Source: Citrus sinensis
Lineage: Eukaryota; Streptophyta; Magnoliopsida; Sapindales; Rutaceae
DNA: 64,000 nucleotides
NCBI RefSeq assembly: GCF_022201045.2
Contig: NC_068561.1
Location: 12,611,001-12,675,000, forward strand
Direction: 5' to 3'
The translations under genes and the position numbers were made by a program. The notes under the pieces are model-generated. The model had not been told where the DNA came from, did no database searches, and saw only the letters and a list, made by a program, of their open reading frames with translations. The number at the start of each line of letters is the position of its first letter. Positions within the stretch are counted from its first letter, which is position 1. Positions 35,356 to 46,671 of this stretch are shown in pieces.

Positions 35356-36292
35356 TAAGGAACTGTTAAAAAAATAAATTAAAACTAGAAACAAAAGGCC
35401 AAATTCCTCAATTTCAAACTCCAATCCCTAATTCCGTTAAACAAAAACCGTGAAGCAAATGAGAGAGAAACAACGACACACCACACACACACACACTCCA
35501 CTAGTCACAGCCTCACGCCTAACAATCGCCGATAATTACAGCCATCACCAATTCATCGTCCGGTCACCCACCCAATAATTGCATGCAGCACACGCAGCCA
35601 CGCGAATTTTGTTCTCGATCCAGCACGCAATCACCGATTCGGCTCCATTCTAAGGTTGTCGTCCAGCCAGTCACAGCTCGTCGTCTCAACCGTTGCTGTC
35701 GTCTTAGCTCATCACCAGCCGTTGCTGACTTCTTGTTGCACCAGTGAGTTACGTCCATTGATGACTTTTTTTATTGTTCTTTATTTTTTTCCTTAATCCT
35801 TATTTTTTCCTTAATTATTTTTTTTTGTGAGTTGGGATTACTAGATTAGGATTTAATACTTTAATTTTTGCAGCAACTTTTTAATTTTTTTGTGAGATGC
35901 TAGCTGTTAATTTTCGCCTCATCTGTTGCCTGTTGACTGTTAATTTTTATTGTTAGTGTATTTGGGGAAAATTCCAATGACGATTGCTTAATTTTGTATG
36001 GATTTATTAACAAATAAATTAAGTTTCTGTTTCTGTTTTCATTTTTGGCCAACCTCGAACTTTTTATTGAACAATTCATGTCATTGTTATATTGTTATTA
36101 GCTTAGGGAATGGGAATATGGGATTGATTTACTTTTTATTTAATTTTGTTGGTGTTCTAATGAATGAAAATTACTATTTATGTTAACATTTTTTTTCTAC
36201 AGGTGCAGTTCCTAAAGATGACGAGGATTTGAAGGATGAGGAAAAAGATGCCCTCAAATATTAGATTAGTATGTTTTCGATATTAGTATTTA

Positions 36293-36494
36293 GAGTAATG
36301 ATACAGCCACAAACTCTTGTATAAATTTATTTTGTACAAACTGATGTGGCATTAATTCATTGGTTGAATGAAAATATAAATTAATAAAAACAAATCATGT
36401 GGGTCAAGTGATATTTAATTCAACCAATCTTATTATGCCACATCAGTTTGTACAAAATAAGTTTGTACAAGAGTTTGTGGCTGTATCATTACTC
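36293..36494. mobile_element. Twin MITE copy 1 (9-bp duplication)
   Basis: 202 bp, GAGTAATGATACAGCCACAA at one end and its inverse at the other; terminal arms of about 60 bp. TAGTATTTA is duplicated exactly on both sides (36284-36292 and 36495-36503). A 9-bp duplication suggests mobilisation by a Mutator-type transposase. Confidence 0.92.
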
Positions 36495-36508
36495 TAGTAT
36501 TTATTATT

Positions 36509-36710
36509 GAGTAATGATACATCCACAAACTCTTGTACAAACTTATTTTGTACAAACTGACGTGGCATTAATTGATTGGTTGAATGAAAATATAAATTAA
36601 TAAAAACAAATCATGTGGGCCAAGTGATATTTAATTCAATTAATCTTATCATGTCACATCAGTTTGTACAAAATAAGTTTGTACAAGAGTTTGTGGCTGT
36701 ATTATTACTC
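36509..36710. mobile_element. Twin MITE copy 2 (own 9-bp duplication)
   Basis: 202 bp, over 90% like copy 1 and in the same orientation. Its own duplication, TTTATTATT, is at 36500-36508 and 36711-36719 and overlaps the right duplication of copy 1 by four bases. It is thus a separate insertion, not a tandem duplication. Confidence 0.92.
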
Positions 36711-37026
36711 TTTATTATTTATTATGTTATCTTGTTATTATTTTGTGTGGGAAACTATTATTGTATAATGTAATAGGTTATTATTATGTTATGTATTGGA
36801 TAATTATTTTTAATTAAAAAATTATTTTAAAATTATTAAAAGTCTAGGTTCGGCTCAGGTCTAGCCCAAGCTCGTTGAGGCTGAGGCTGAGGCTTAGCCC
36901 AACCCGTCCAAACTTAGATGCGCTTTTGGAGAGCTTGGGCTTTTAATAACAATATGGGTTTGTGCTTAAAAAAGTTCGGCCTAAGTCGGTATTTTGTAAA
37001 TCATATTTGAGATTGAATAACTTTAA

Positions 37027-38299
37027 TAGTGCGTTTATTTCATGAGAATGAGAATGAGAATTGAGTAGAATGAGAATGAACTGGAATGAAAATGAAGAAT
37101 GTGAATGAAATTTTAATATTTACATGGCAAAAATAAATGGGAATGGAAATATGTCGGAATGCTATTGATGTGTTTACTTTGTAAAATAAATGGAAATAAG
37201 GAATGAGAATGAGAATTAATTTATCAAAATACTCATAATATTAATAATTAATAAAAATAATTAATTTATCATTATTAACAGTATTATTATTGTTGTTGTT
37301 GTTATTATTATTATTATTATTAGAAATAATATTAACAATAATTAATAACAACTAAAATAATAAAAGTAATAAAATTTAATAATAATAATAATAATAAATG
37401 TTAATAATGATAATATTAATAAAAATAATTAATAATAACTAAAATAATAAAGTTAATAAAATATAATAATAATAATAATTATTATTTTTATTAATATTAT
37501 CATTATTATTTTAGTTACTATTAATTATTGTTATTATTATTTTTATTGATATTATCATTATTAACATTTATTATTAGTATTAAATTTTATTAACTTTATT
37601 ATTTTAGTTACTATTAATTATTGTTATTATTATTTTTATTAATATTATCATTATTAAAATTTTTTTATTATTATTATTATTTTAATTAATTTCATTTTTG
37701 TAACAATATTTATACATGTATCTAGATAATAAAAATTACATTATTATTATTATTATTATTAAATTTCATTAACTTTAATATTTTAGTTATTATTAATTAT
37801 TGTTATTATTATTTTTATTAATAATAATAATATAATAATAATAATAATAACAACAACAATAATAATAATGATAATATTGTTAGTAATGATAAATTAATTA
37901 TTTTTATTAATGATTATTTTTATCATTATTTTATTGTTAATAATGATAATATTAATAAAAATAATTAATAATAACTAAAATAATAAAGTTAATAAAATTT
38001 AATAATAATAATAATTATAAGTATTATTATTATTAATGATATTTAAAATAATAAAATTAATTGTGATTTGAAAAGGGTAATTTGAAAAATATGAAAAAAG
38101 TATAGGGATACAAAAGTAAATATATATTCCATTCATATTTCCTCATTTTCATTCTCCAACCCCCCGTGGGAATGAGATTCATATTCCTTACTCCCAAATT
38201 ATGTGGAATCCACATATTTTATTCTCATTCTTAAATTACATTTTGTCAAGTAAACATGAGTTTCATTTTCATTTCTTATTCTATGAAGTAAACACACCG
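37027..38299. mobile_element. PIF-like MITE with long AAT/ATT repeats
   Basis: Ends AGTGCGTTTATTTCATGAG and, inverted, CGGTGTGTTTACTTCAT, with TAA on both sides (37024-37026 and 38300-38302). The 1.27-kb interior is mostly AAT/ATT trinucleotide runs in both orientations. It resembles 51606-52766. Confidence 0.82.
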
Positions 38300-38302
38300 T
38301 AA

Positions 38303-38640
38303 AGGTATAACACTAATGTATTTAGTAAATATTAGCTACTTTAATTTAGAAGATAAGTTAATTTGGTTTTACATTTGTAAAAAGTCTGGTCCAAGCCTGT
38401 ATTTTGCCAATCATATTTGAGATTGGAGTTAGATAGTTGTAATTTTAAAGATACAACACTAAAGTATTTAGTAAATATTAATTATTTTAATTTAGAAGAT
38501 AAATTAATTTAATTTTATATTTATATGACAAAAAAAATTATATATTTACTAATTTATTAAAATAATTATTTAAAAATTATATTTACTATAACTCTTAATT
38601 TTATAAATTACTATAATTATAATTTAAAAATTACAGTATT
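38303..38640. repeat. Family X MITE remains
   Basis: 38303-38340 continues the 136-bp unit cut at 34965 and 37026. 38405-38640 is another copy with ATTTGAGATTGGAGTTAGA and CACTAAAGTATTTAGTAAA motifs. Confidence 0.6.
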
Positions 38641-39310
38641 TCAATACTAGGCCAGACCTTCGTCATGGAGATGAGTTTAATTTGAGGTGGAAAACAATAT
38701 GAGTGTCTTGTAACTAGAAAAAAAAAATAAAAAAAAAATTGTTTGTTTGTATGCTCATTAATGAGCTCAGAGGTGGGCCTTCGATTGGCTCCAAAAAAAC
38801 AGTGGTCCGTATACTTTTTGAAGATTGTGCGGCAAGTGACGTGCAAATGAGACCCACTATCCCCGGTGGGCCTAACTTGCATAGGTCTCTTTTTATTTTA
38901 ACTATTATTTAATAAAAAAATTAAATTTATTTCGCATCAAATATTATTAATTTATTATAATTTGATACAATTACTGTATTATCAATTCATTATAATTTGA
39001 TACAATTCAATACAATGCGGCCCGCCCACCAAATGCATCTTTTATGGAATTCCTAAGAATACAATGGAATCATGTTCTAATTTTATTGTATTCTAGTGTA
39101 TGTGCACCAGTGAACTGTGAATAATGCTCATCACTCCCACGCTCAAGGAAAACCTAGACCAAAGCCCAGCCCGGCCCAGCCCAGCCCAGACCCTTGGCAA
39201 TCCTTTGGTGAATTTCTTTATTGCCATATAAAGTCAAAGACAAAGAAAGACTGACGGTTTTAGGTATTACAAGTTGCAAAAAGGAAAATAAATAGCAAAA
39301 TTATTATCAT
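38641..39310. other. 3' flank of ABCG copy 2
   Basis: No gene seen. Notable are two copies of ATAATTTGATACAATT around 38957-39010 and a GCCCAG-rich tract at 39163-39193. The end nearest 39310 is presumably 3' UTR. Confidence 0.4.
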
Positions 39311-41521
39311 TTACATTCTCTTATTCTTGCTGCCAAGCAACAAAATGAAGTAAAACAGAACCCTAAAGAGGACCCCAAACCCAACGGTAAGCCAAAAACA
39401 GTTCCATTTACTGATATCTGTTGCTCCACTGTGTTCTAGAATTTTACCCCCAGTGGCCAAACAAGACGAGCCAGTAATGTTTTTGCCCAACACATGGCCC
39501 ATGCTTTTTAACAGCTTGATCTTCACGGACTCCGGGAGATGAACAAAAATTGTATCCTCAAAGAACTGCACACCTCTGACGAAGCATTTTGTTGAATCAT
39601 CGCCATATTCATTTTGAAGAATACTTTGGAATGGATATTTAACTAGAGAAGTGTAGTGAAGCAATACCCAAAATGACCTCATTTGATCTCGAGGAATGTA
39701 AGCCCCGGAAAACACAAGAAAGTAGCCTAAAAGGCAGGCGACAATGATAAAACCGACCATCACATGAGAGACGAGTCCTGAAATTAATGCTATGAATGAA
39801 CTCCCAACCCAAAATGATATGCATATTATGATGAAGAAGAATAGGAACCCACTGAAGCCGCCAGCTAATCCAACAGCCCAAAAGGTTGTTGCTGCAAAGA
39901 CAAGTGAGAGGATAATCATTGAGGGAATAGGGACCAAAGAGTGGGCGAGTAAATAAGACGACACGCGGTATGCATTGTAAGCTGTTTCTCTTATGAAAAT
40001 CTGCCGTTCTTGAAGAAACACTGGGATTTCTCGCGAACACTGAAAGAATATGAGGGTGATCCCAAAACCAAAGAACCCTATTCGCCCTTGTGTGCCTCTG
40101 GGTGAGTTATCGAGTTGCCAGTATAAGCCGGCGGTGATAACTGCAGCCGCGAAAACGGTAGCGAAACGAACAACAAAGAGTTCAGGCATTCTTCTCGAGT
40201 TTATCATCAATCTTTTGGATAAAATCATCATTTCAATCCAAAACGGATTGGCATAAGTTTGAACTGAAGATGTCAGGTCTGAACCAATATCATCATTCGA
40301 GGCTGTACCAGTAGTGACTAGTTTCCCTTTGACGATGCTCGCCTTGATTGCATCTTTCAGTTCACATTTCGGTTCATCCAAATCCCTTTTTGAGTACTGC
40401 CGCGACTTGTTGAATTCTACTAAGGTGCTGACTCCACCTGGAGAATCTTCAAGGTCACGAATTAAATCAAGAGCAAACTCAGCTTGATTCTCGTTCTCAG
40501 GAATCCGATGGCCGAACGCCCCAAAGAATTGTGAGAGATTACTTGGTGCTTCACTGCACACGGCCTGTCCGTTTGATAGAAAGATCAAACGGTCCAGGAG
40601 GCTCAGGATTCTATGGCTTGGTTGGTGTATGGACATGATGACAATGCTTCCACTTTTTGCAATCTGTTTTAACACCTTGACAACATTAAACGCGCTTGTT
40701 GAATCAAGCCCTGATATGGGTTCGTCCAGGAACAAGAGAATTGGATCATGAATTATATCAACTCCGATAGAAACCCGCCTGCGCTCGCCTCCTGAAACAC
40801 CTCTGTGTTGCTCATCACCAATTATGGTCATGGCTGCACTTCGAAGACCGAGTTGATCAATCAAAGCATCCACTCTTTTTCGCTTTTTTTCTTTAGATAA
40901 AGATCGAGGAAGCCTAAATTCCGCTGAGAACATAAGGGTTTCCTCTATGGTTAGCATGGAATACAAAAGATCATCTTGCATCACATAAGCAGATATGATC
41001 TTCAAAAGCTTTGACCCCAAAACCTCTCCATTCAATGTCACAGTGCCTTTCAATCTCTGTTTTGATATGCGGCCAGCAATAGCGTCCATCAAAGTAGTTT
41101 TACTAGAGCCACTAGCACCAAGAATCGCAGTTATTTCACCTTCTCTAGCTACCCCAGAAATATCATCCAGTAAAAGCTTTGTCTTCTTAACATCATCTTG
41201 TGAGCCAAAAAATGGAAGATCCGGAAGCAATTTTTGACCAACTTTAACACTGTAGGATAAGTTGTTGAATGAAAGAAGTAATGGGTAGTTAGGTAGTTCG
41301 TTACTGCTGCTACCATTAGAATACGGCATGTCGATGCTGATGACTGAAGAGTAATCGTTAATCGGCTCACTTTCAAGCTCTTTGTTGATGGACCTGCCAG
41401 AGGAGCCTGTGAATCTGCGACTTCGATTTTGGTTTTGAAGCTCTACATTTGGTTTCTGATTGATGAAGAGCAAAGGGTTGTCGTCGGCAGAAGCCGGCGA
41501 CATAGTTGGATTTTTTGCCAT
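39311..41521 (-). CDS. ABCG half-size transporter, array copy 2 (altered Walker A)
   Basis: Single-exon, uninterrupted, 736 residues from MAKNPTMSPASADDN to GSKNKRM. Same layout as its neighbours: ATPase domain then six membrane helices. Q182, signature VSGGERRR (242-249) and Walker B LLFLDE (262-267) are present. Walker A reads GASGSSKTT (135-143): Ser140 replaces the last glycine before the catalytic Lys141. After Walker B it reads EPISGLD where copies 1 and 3 have EPTSGLD. The Lys is kept, but the Gly is nearly invariant, so ATP binding may be weakened. The intact 2.2-kb frame argues for selection until recently. It may act as the weak half of a heterodimer, or be early in decay; this is inference. 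Clade as for copy 1. Confidence 0.92.
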   Translation of the reverse strand: MAKNPTMSPASADDNPLLFINQKPNVELQNQNRSRRFTGSSGRSINKELESEPINDYSSVISIDMPYSNGSSSNELPNYPLLLSFNNLSYSVKVGQKLLPDLPFFGSQDDVKKTKLLLDDISGVAREGEITAILGASGSSKTTLMDAIAGRISKQRLKGTVTLNGEVLGSKLLKIISAYVMQDDLLYSMLTIEETLMFSAEFRLPRSLSKEKKRKRVDALIDQLGLRSAAMTIIGDEQHRGVSGGERRRVSIGVDIIHDPILLFLDEPISGLDSTSAFNVVKVLKQIAKSGSIVIMSIHQPSHRILSLLDRLIFLSNGQAVCSEAPSNLSQFFGAFGHRIPENENQAEFALDLIRDLEDSPGGVSTLVEFNKSRQYSKRDLDEPKCELKDAIKASIVKGKLVTTGTASNDDIGSDLTSSVQTYANPFWIEMMILSKRLMINSRRMPELFVVRFATVFAAAVITAGLYWQLDNSPRGTQGRIGFFGFGITLIFFQCSREIPVFLQERQIFIRETAYNAYRVSSYLLAHSLVPIPSMIILSLVFAATTFWAVGLAGGFSGFLFFFIIICISFWVGSSFIALISGLVSHVMVGFIIVACLLGYFLVFSGAYIPRDQMRSFWVLLHYTSLVKYPFQSILQNEYGDDSTKCFVRGVQFFEDTIFVHLPESVKIKLLKSMGHVLGKNITGSSCLATGGKILEHSGATDISKWNCFWLTVGFGVLFRVLFYFILLLGSKNKRM

Positions 41522-42399
41522 CGGAAAATGATAGTGCTAATAATGCAAAGTAGCAGGTTTCTGTGGGATTTGGGTTTGCATTAATGCAAACATGAAGCTT
41601 ACTTAATTTTGGAGGGTGAGCTATTACTAGTTAGCAGCTTTTTCAAAGAGAAAAGGACAAGAGGGGGAGAATAGCCCAGAGAATTGTGAAATGAACTGAC
41701 TTGTCTGCGCAAAATGTTTCAAATTGTTTAAAATGTCAATGAGTCATTGTATTAACGTGTAACGACCAACGACCGTCTATCTCATTATTTAACACTAATG
41801 CTACTTGGACAAAATTTTGCCAACTTGAATAATAGATGATATAGCCTCTCACCGTATATTTTGTTTAATTATTTTTCTCCAAATAAAATATTATTGGATT
41901 AATTAACTTACATCTTCTTTTAAATATTAGAACTGTAAAATCTTTCATGCATCTGGAGCTCCATTAAAATCACCTCAAATAAAATAAATTTTTTAAGAAT
42001 GTAGTGAAAAGAGAGAGAAAAATAATTTTCAAAATTTTAACAGAGGTGTAATTAATTTTGTATTCTCCACTCCAACCACACTTCAATCTCCATTTAAACT
42101 ATATATATTTTTTATTTATTTTTTTATCCAAATGTATTACATTTTTATATGATTCAAGATATTACTCCACTGTATTGGAGATGTCTTTTAATTTTTAATA
42201 ATTTTAGTACTTCACAATATGTTAGTGATGATAGCAGCCATTTTATTTTTTATTTCACTAAAATTATATATAAAAGTTTAATATAAAATAATTAAATAAA
42301 GAATAAGAGGGGGATGGGTATAGTAGTCCTCACGTGAGATACTCTATGCTTATCCCCTTAAATTTACTAAGAAATGGAGTGAAAAATAGAGGAGGCCTC
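41522..42399. other. Upstream region of ABCG copy 2
   Basis: No TATA box stands out within 100 bp of the ATG. The rest is AT-rich without a recognised gene. Confidence 0.4.
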
Positions 42400-42671
42400 C
42401 GCAAACCAACTCCTTTAGTGGCCATCCCTACTATGCATGTGGGGGTGTTTTCTTCCTCAAATAAAATTGAGTGAAGGCAGTCTGCTTCCTTGTCCCAGTG
42501 CGAGGAGTAAACATCCCTCGAATATTTGAGAGGGTTAAAATCTGGGCAGCGCTCCATTAGCATTGATGTATGTTGATCCCGGTTATAGTCTGATTTGTAC
42601 ATATCAGTTATATTCTCATATAATATGAGTTGTAATCTGAGCAATAGTCTCATGTAATAAAAAAAAAAAAA
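42400..42671 (+). mobile_element. SINE-related copy
   Basis: Matches the body of the 33949-34256 SINE: GCATGT-GGG, GAGTGAAGGCAGT, GAGGAGTAAACATCCCTC, CTCATATAATATGAGTTGTAAT and the CTCATGTAAT end, then 13 A. The tRNA-like head with the B box is replaced by other sequence. The 107-codon minus frame here is a shadow of it. Confidence 0.65.
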
Positions 42672-43751
42672 TAAAAAATATATATATATATATATCTACA
42701 TGGGCATGATTTTTAAAGATTCTGGAGGCAATAATTTGGAGAAAGATCCAAGGAGTACAAAGTCGATGGAACACTAATTATAGAGGCTAAAGTCAAATCA
42801 AGCTTTATCTTTCACCGTAAAAAAACGTCTTGGATAAGACTTATCAAAATAGAAATTAAAGTAGAATTCTTTTCTTGATCCAAGCTTTCCATCAGTTTTA
42901 AAAATTTTCTATCACGTTTCTATTGATAACGGAAGCCTGACGTGTAATTATGTTATTGTATTATAGTTACATTCAGTCGTTGGATGTTAGTAGATTCCAT
43001 CAATTTAAATACATCCAACAACTTAATATAATTATTGTACGGTATCACAATTGCACCGTAACCTGATCTTTATTAATAATATTAGTAGGCTAAATTTTTA
43101 TCTTTTGTTTAATGTTCTTGTTTAATAATTAGCAATTACAAATTTAAATTTTGCAAGGAGAAACTCATTTATGTGAGAATTTTGATTTTGTAATGGACTG
43201 TCGAATAAGCTCATATCATGCATGTACATACCGAGATTTTATTAGATAGACATACACGAATAACGACACGATTCATCCTTCTTATGTAAGTTTTTTACAA
43301 ATTTTTTAGTTCGTAAATTAAATAGTTTTTTCTTGGTGTGACCAGTAGCAGTTAAGAACACAAAAAATATAATGGGACGAATCTTATGTAAAATTTTCTC
43401 ATTATTTATAAGTCACTTTACCGCTGCTTAATTTGTGCAATGACTTACCAAATTTTAGAAACTATGATCCTCTCTTAATATTTCCTATTACGGAGCAAAA
43501 TCATACTTGTGATCGTTAATAACTAAGAGTACATACATCAAACTCGATAACATGTTGTAAACCATATCTGTATGTGTGTGTATTAAAAGGATAAGAGAGT
43601 TAGATTAAAAGAAGATCTTGACCCAACTTTTTGAAACCAGACAAAAGCAGTGTTTCCTGAATTACTTCAACCGACAATAATATTGTTCTGAAAAAGAAAA
43701 CCTACAAAATGTAATGGTAAATTCTAATATAAATTGTTTTTTTTTTTTAAA

Positions 43752-43853
43752 AAAAAAAAAAACTTACAGCACAAGCCACCAATTCATCATATCATGTTTT
43801 GTTAAAAAAAAAACTTACAGCACAAGCCACCAATTCATCATATCATGTTTTGT
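43752..43853. repeat. Perfect 51-bp tandem duplication
   Basis: 43752-43802 and 43803-43853 appear identical, each an A-run, CTTACAGCACAAGCCACC and then up to ATCATGTTTTGT. No divergence suggests a recent event. Confidence 0.9.
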
Positions 43854-44190
43854 CCCGCATCCACCTCACCCACAGGTGTAAATAATGGTTTACCTATCTG
43901 CCAATGGTAGTTGGCAAAATAGATAAGGAAATTAAAGGCCCCAATTAAAAAGAGGTGGCGTCGAAGTGTGAGGCAACGTTTATTACTAAAAACTGATAGG
44001 CTCCCGAATCCCGTTGAGCTGTGACAATGACCTGTGTGATAAGAGGTAAAGATACACGTAAAATAATTCAGAGATTCACATGATGAAGGTACAAAGCTGC
44101 CTTAGTGGAGACGTAATTGTAAGCCACAACTTTTTTCTTCAAACAAATCTTTAAAAGAAATTATTGTTAAACAAAAAGACAGTGGATCCA

Positions 44191-44316
44191 GCTATGGTGC
44201 CACAGTTGTATGGTACCACAGTTGGATCCAACCATTGAATCTAGCTCTGGTGACAACTGTGGGCTAGATCCAATAATTGGATCCATTTGTGGTACCATAC
44301 AACAGTGGTACCACAG
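44191..44316. repeat. 126-bp foldback (large hairpin)
   Basis: Arms 44191-44236 and 44271-44316 are inverted copies of 46 bp with about eight mismatches, sharing GTTGTATGGTACCACA. The loop itself begins ATCTAGC and ends GCTAGAT, adding an inner stem. Some pairing continues outward to about 44170 and 44340, so it may be a small foldback MITE. Confidence 0.8.
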
Positions 44317-44340
44317 ATTTGTCCAGAGACAGTATTCGTT

Positions 44341-46312
44341 AGGAGTTAGGAGATATGGTGATCTGAAATATGACACGAAGGTTGCTTGTTTTCCAATTGT
44401 AATGAGTTCATTGATTCAGTTTCAATCGGTTAAGTTATCGAGATTATTTGTTTTTTTAACACGACAAAAATTTTTCAACATTAAATTATTAATTTTTTTA
44501 TTTTCTTTAAATTAGCATTACGTATCTTCTTAATTTTTTATAAATATTTTCATATAAAAACATCATAAATTAAAATGAAATTGATTAATACATACTGATT
44601 TAGAATGTAAAGGGTTTTATTCAATTGAACATGAGTTAGATTATAATAATATATTATCTTATTTAAATTATTTATTATTTATTTAACATTTATAATTTGT
44701 AAGAGTATAAATATAAAAATATTATTTTTATATTATTTAAGTTAAAGAAAAATTTAATATTTATTTTTATTAATTCAAACAAAAAAAATCATTCAATTTT
44801 ATTCAGATTCAAAATTAATTTAAATTAATTTAAATTTCAGATAAAAAAATAAGTATCAAGAAAGTAAATAAGTTGTCTTTTATTGAAAATAAATTCCATT
44901 TTAGATATGCCTGGCGATTGACAAAAGCCCACATAACAAAACGTTAAAATCAAGCAACTTAGTCAAAAGTGTGGAAAAATCTTTAGTTATCATAACTTAG
45001 GGTGTAAAAGTCTTGACAAGTGATTAATATATACGTGTAAACAGAAATCAATCCATTATTAAATAGAAAGTTTACAAAATGATTTAAATCACTTATTAAG
45101 ATTCATATTTTTAAGTGTTTTTCATCTAAATTCTAAATTCTAATGCATCAATGCTTTCGATCTTATGTTGCATAAATCAAGCAAATCTCCTCTTTAGAGG
45201 TGTGTGTGTGTATTTTCCAGTTTAACATCTCCCATCACAAAGACATCCATGTTCTTGAAGACGCAAAAGATGAAATTAGGATTTTTTATCTCTCGAATAT
45301 TCTTTGTAATCTCAACTACTAAAATCCTAAATAAAATCAATATATTCTTGGAAAATCCCCCCCCCCCTCAAAAGAAATGTTTAAAATGCTCTCTTCCTTT
45401 TTTGGTTGCTAATATGATATAAAAACCATATGATAAAAAATGATTTTCAAGTTGATCTTTATCGAGTTAGGTCGTTAATAGGTTAATTCATTAAAACCCT
45501 ATTCTATAAAAGGTTAAATTTTAGTTTAAGCATCAAAACACATTTCGCCCAACCCATTAATAGTAAATAATTGTTTAATTAGTTTAATAATTTAAATTAT
45601 AAATTTTTTAAATAAAAATTGACTTTTTTAATACTATATGAAAAAAAAAAACTTCAAATTACTAATTATCTAAAGTTATTACAAATCCTAAAATCCCTAT
45701 ATATTTATTATAAAAATTGAAGCCGTCATTGACTCATTATAAGATTTTTTTCATGTAACACAAATTTCTTTCATTTTTTTTTTAAATTTAGAGACTGATA
45801 TTGGTGTGTAGAACTAAATTATTGATTAGTTGTAGACTCTATTATTAGAACTTGATGAAGAATATTAAGGTTTTCTTTTCTTTGATATTATATTTTAAAA
45901 AAGCCAATTTTGTACATTATTATATAATTTAAACTAAAAATATATAATAATTATGTTAAATTTACTAAAAAGTGCAGATTAAATGGGTCGGTTTGCATAA
46001 CACAATAATAGTAATGAACGGGTTTGGGTTTGTATCTTTTGATTGAAATAAGTTAATATAGATGGATTTTAGTGTGTAGAATTTAATATGCCACGATAAG
46101 AACACAACGTGAAACGGCCTAAACATGACCCATTGCTAGACCCATCCAAAATTTTGAATATTTAGGAAAAAAAATAGGTGAAAAAAAAGGTCTAGACTTG
46201 ATCATTGAATACTAGTTAATCAACAATTTAGCAAGGAGACACGTAGGATATCCAAAGTCAAAGAAGTCAATGAAGCTTGTGGTCGTAACTCACACGATCT
46301 TGATTTGGGTTT
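44341..46312. other. Intergenic, no gene seen
   Basis: Very AT-rich sequence with a C11 run at 45357-45367. No coding similarity is recognised. Confidence 0.5.
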
Positions 46313-46317
46313 CACTC

Positions 46318-46658
46318 TGTTAAAGTATTGAGATCTGTTTGGTTAACAAGAAAGTGAAAGAAAATGTGTAACGAGAGAGAATTCTAGAAACTGAAAATTA
46401 TTCTCATTAAGATTTAAAAACAATATGAGTGATACAAAGATATTTATAGCAAGGTCTGGATCTTTCTATAGCATACAAAATATGACCTGGCAGCTAACTA
46501 ATTGTAACAAACTCTTGGCGAGAATCTAACAAACTTCAAACGTTAATATCACTTTGCATAACAGAATGCCAGCTCAGCATTTGACTAAGCACTCCACTTG
46601 TATAACAATCTAACTTAGCAGCTTACTCAGCAATCTGACTCATCATATAATCTTAACA
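46318..46658 (-). repeat. Copia-3 3' LTR
   Basis: 341 bp; partner at 51018-51358. Confidence 0.93.
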
Positions 46659-46669
46659 TTCCCCCTTAA
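46659..46669 (-). promoter_or_regulatory. Copia-3 polypurine tract
   Basis: TTAAGGGGGAA on the element strand, directly beside the 3' LTR. Confidence 0.75.
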
Positions 46670-46671
46670 GC

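Larger units (their letters stand above)
34966..37003. mobile_element. hAT-like non-autonomous element
   Basis: TATTTGAGATT stands on both sides (34955-34965 and 37004-37014), longer than the usual 8-bp hAT duplication because the flanking repeat contributes. Ends read TAGGTGGTAAAAAAG and, inverted and weaker, TGATTTACAAAATACCG, each followed by GC-rich GGGCCGGCCC-like sequence as in many plant hAT ends. Inside, 35460-35760 looks like a leader exon with a (CA)n tract, and 36205-36262 like a short exon ending PKDDEDLKDEEKDALKY. No transposase domain remains. Three smaller MITEs are nested in it. Confidence 0.6.

Noticed and set aside
35564..35758. 64-codon minus-strand Arg/Cys-rich frame
   Set aside because: Lies in the presumed leader of the hAT-like element; composition effect of a GC-richer patch.
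42330..42653. 107-codon minus-strand open frame
   Set aside because: It overlaps the SINE-related copy read in the other direction; no domain.
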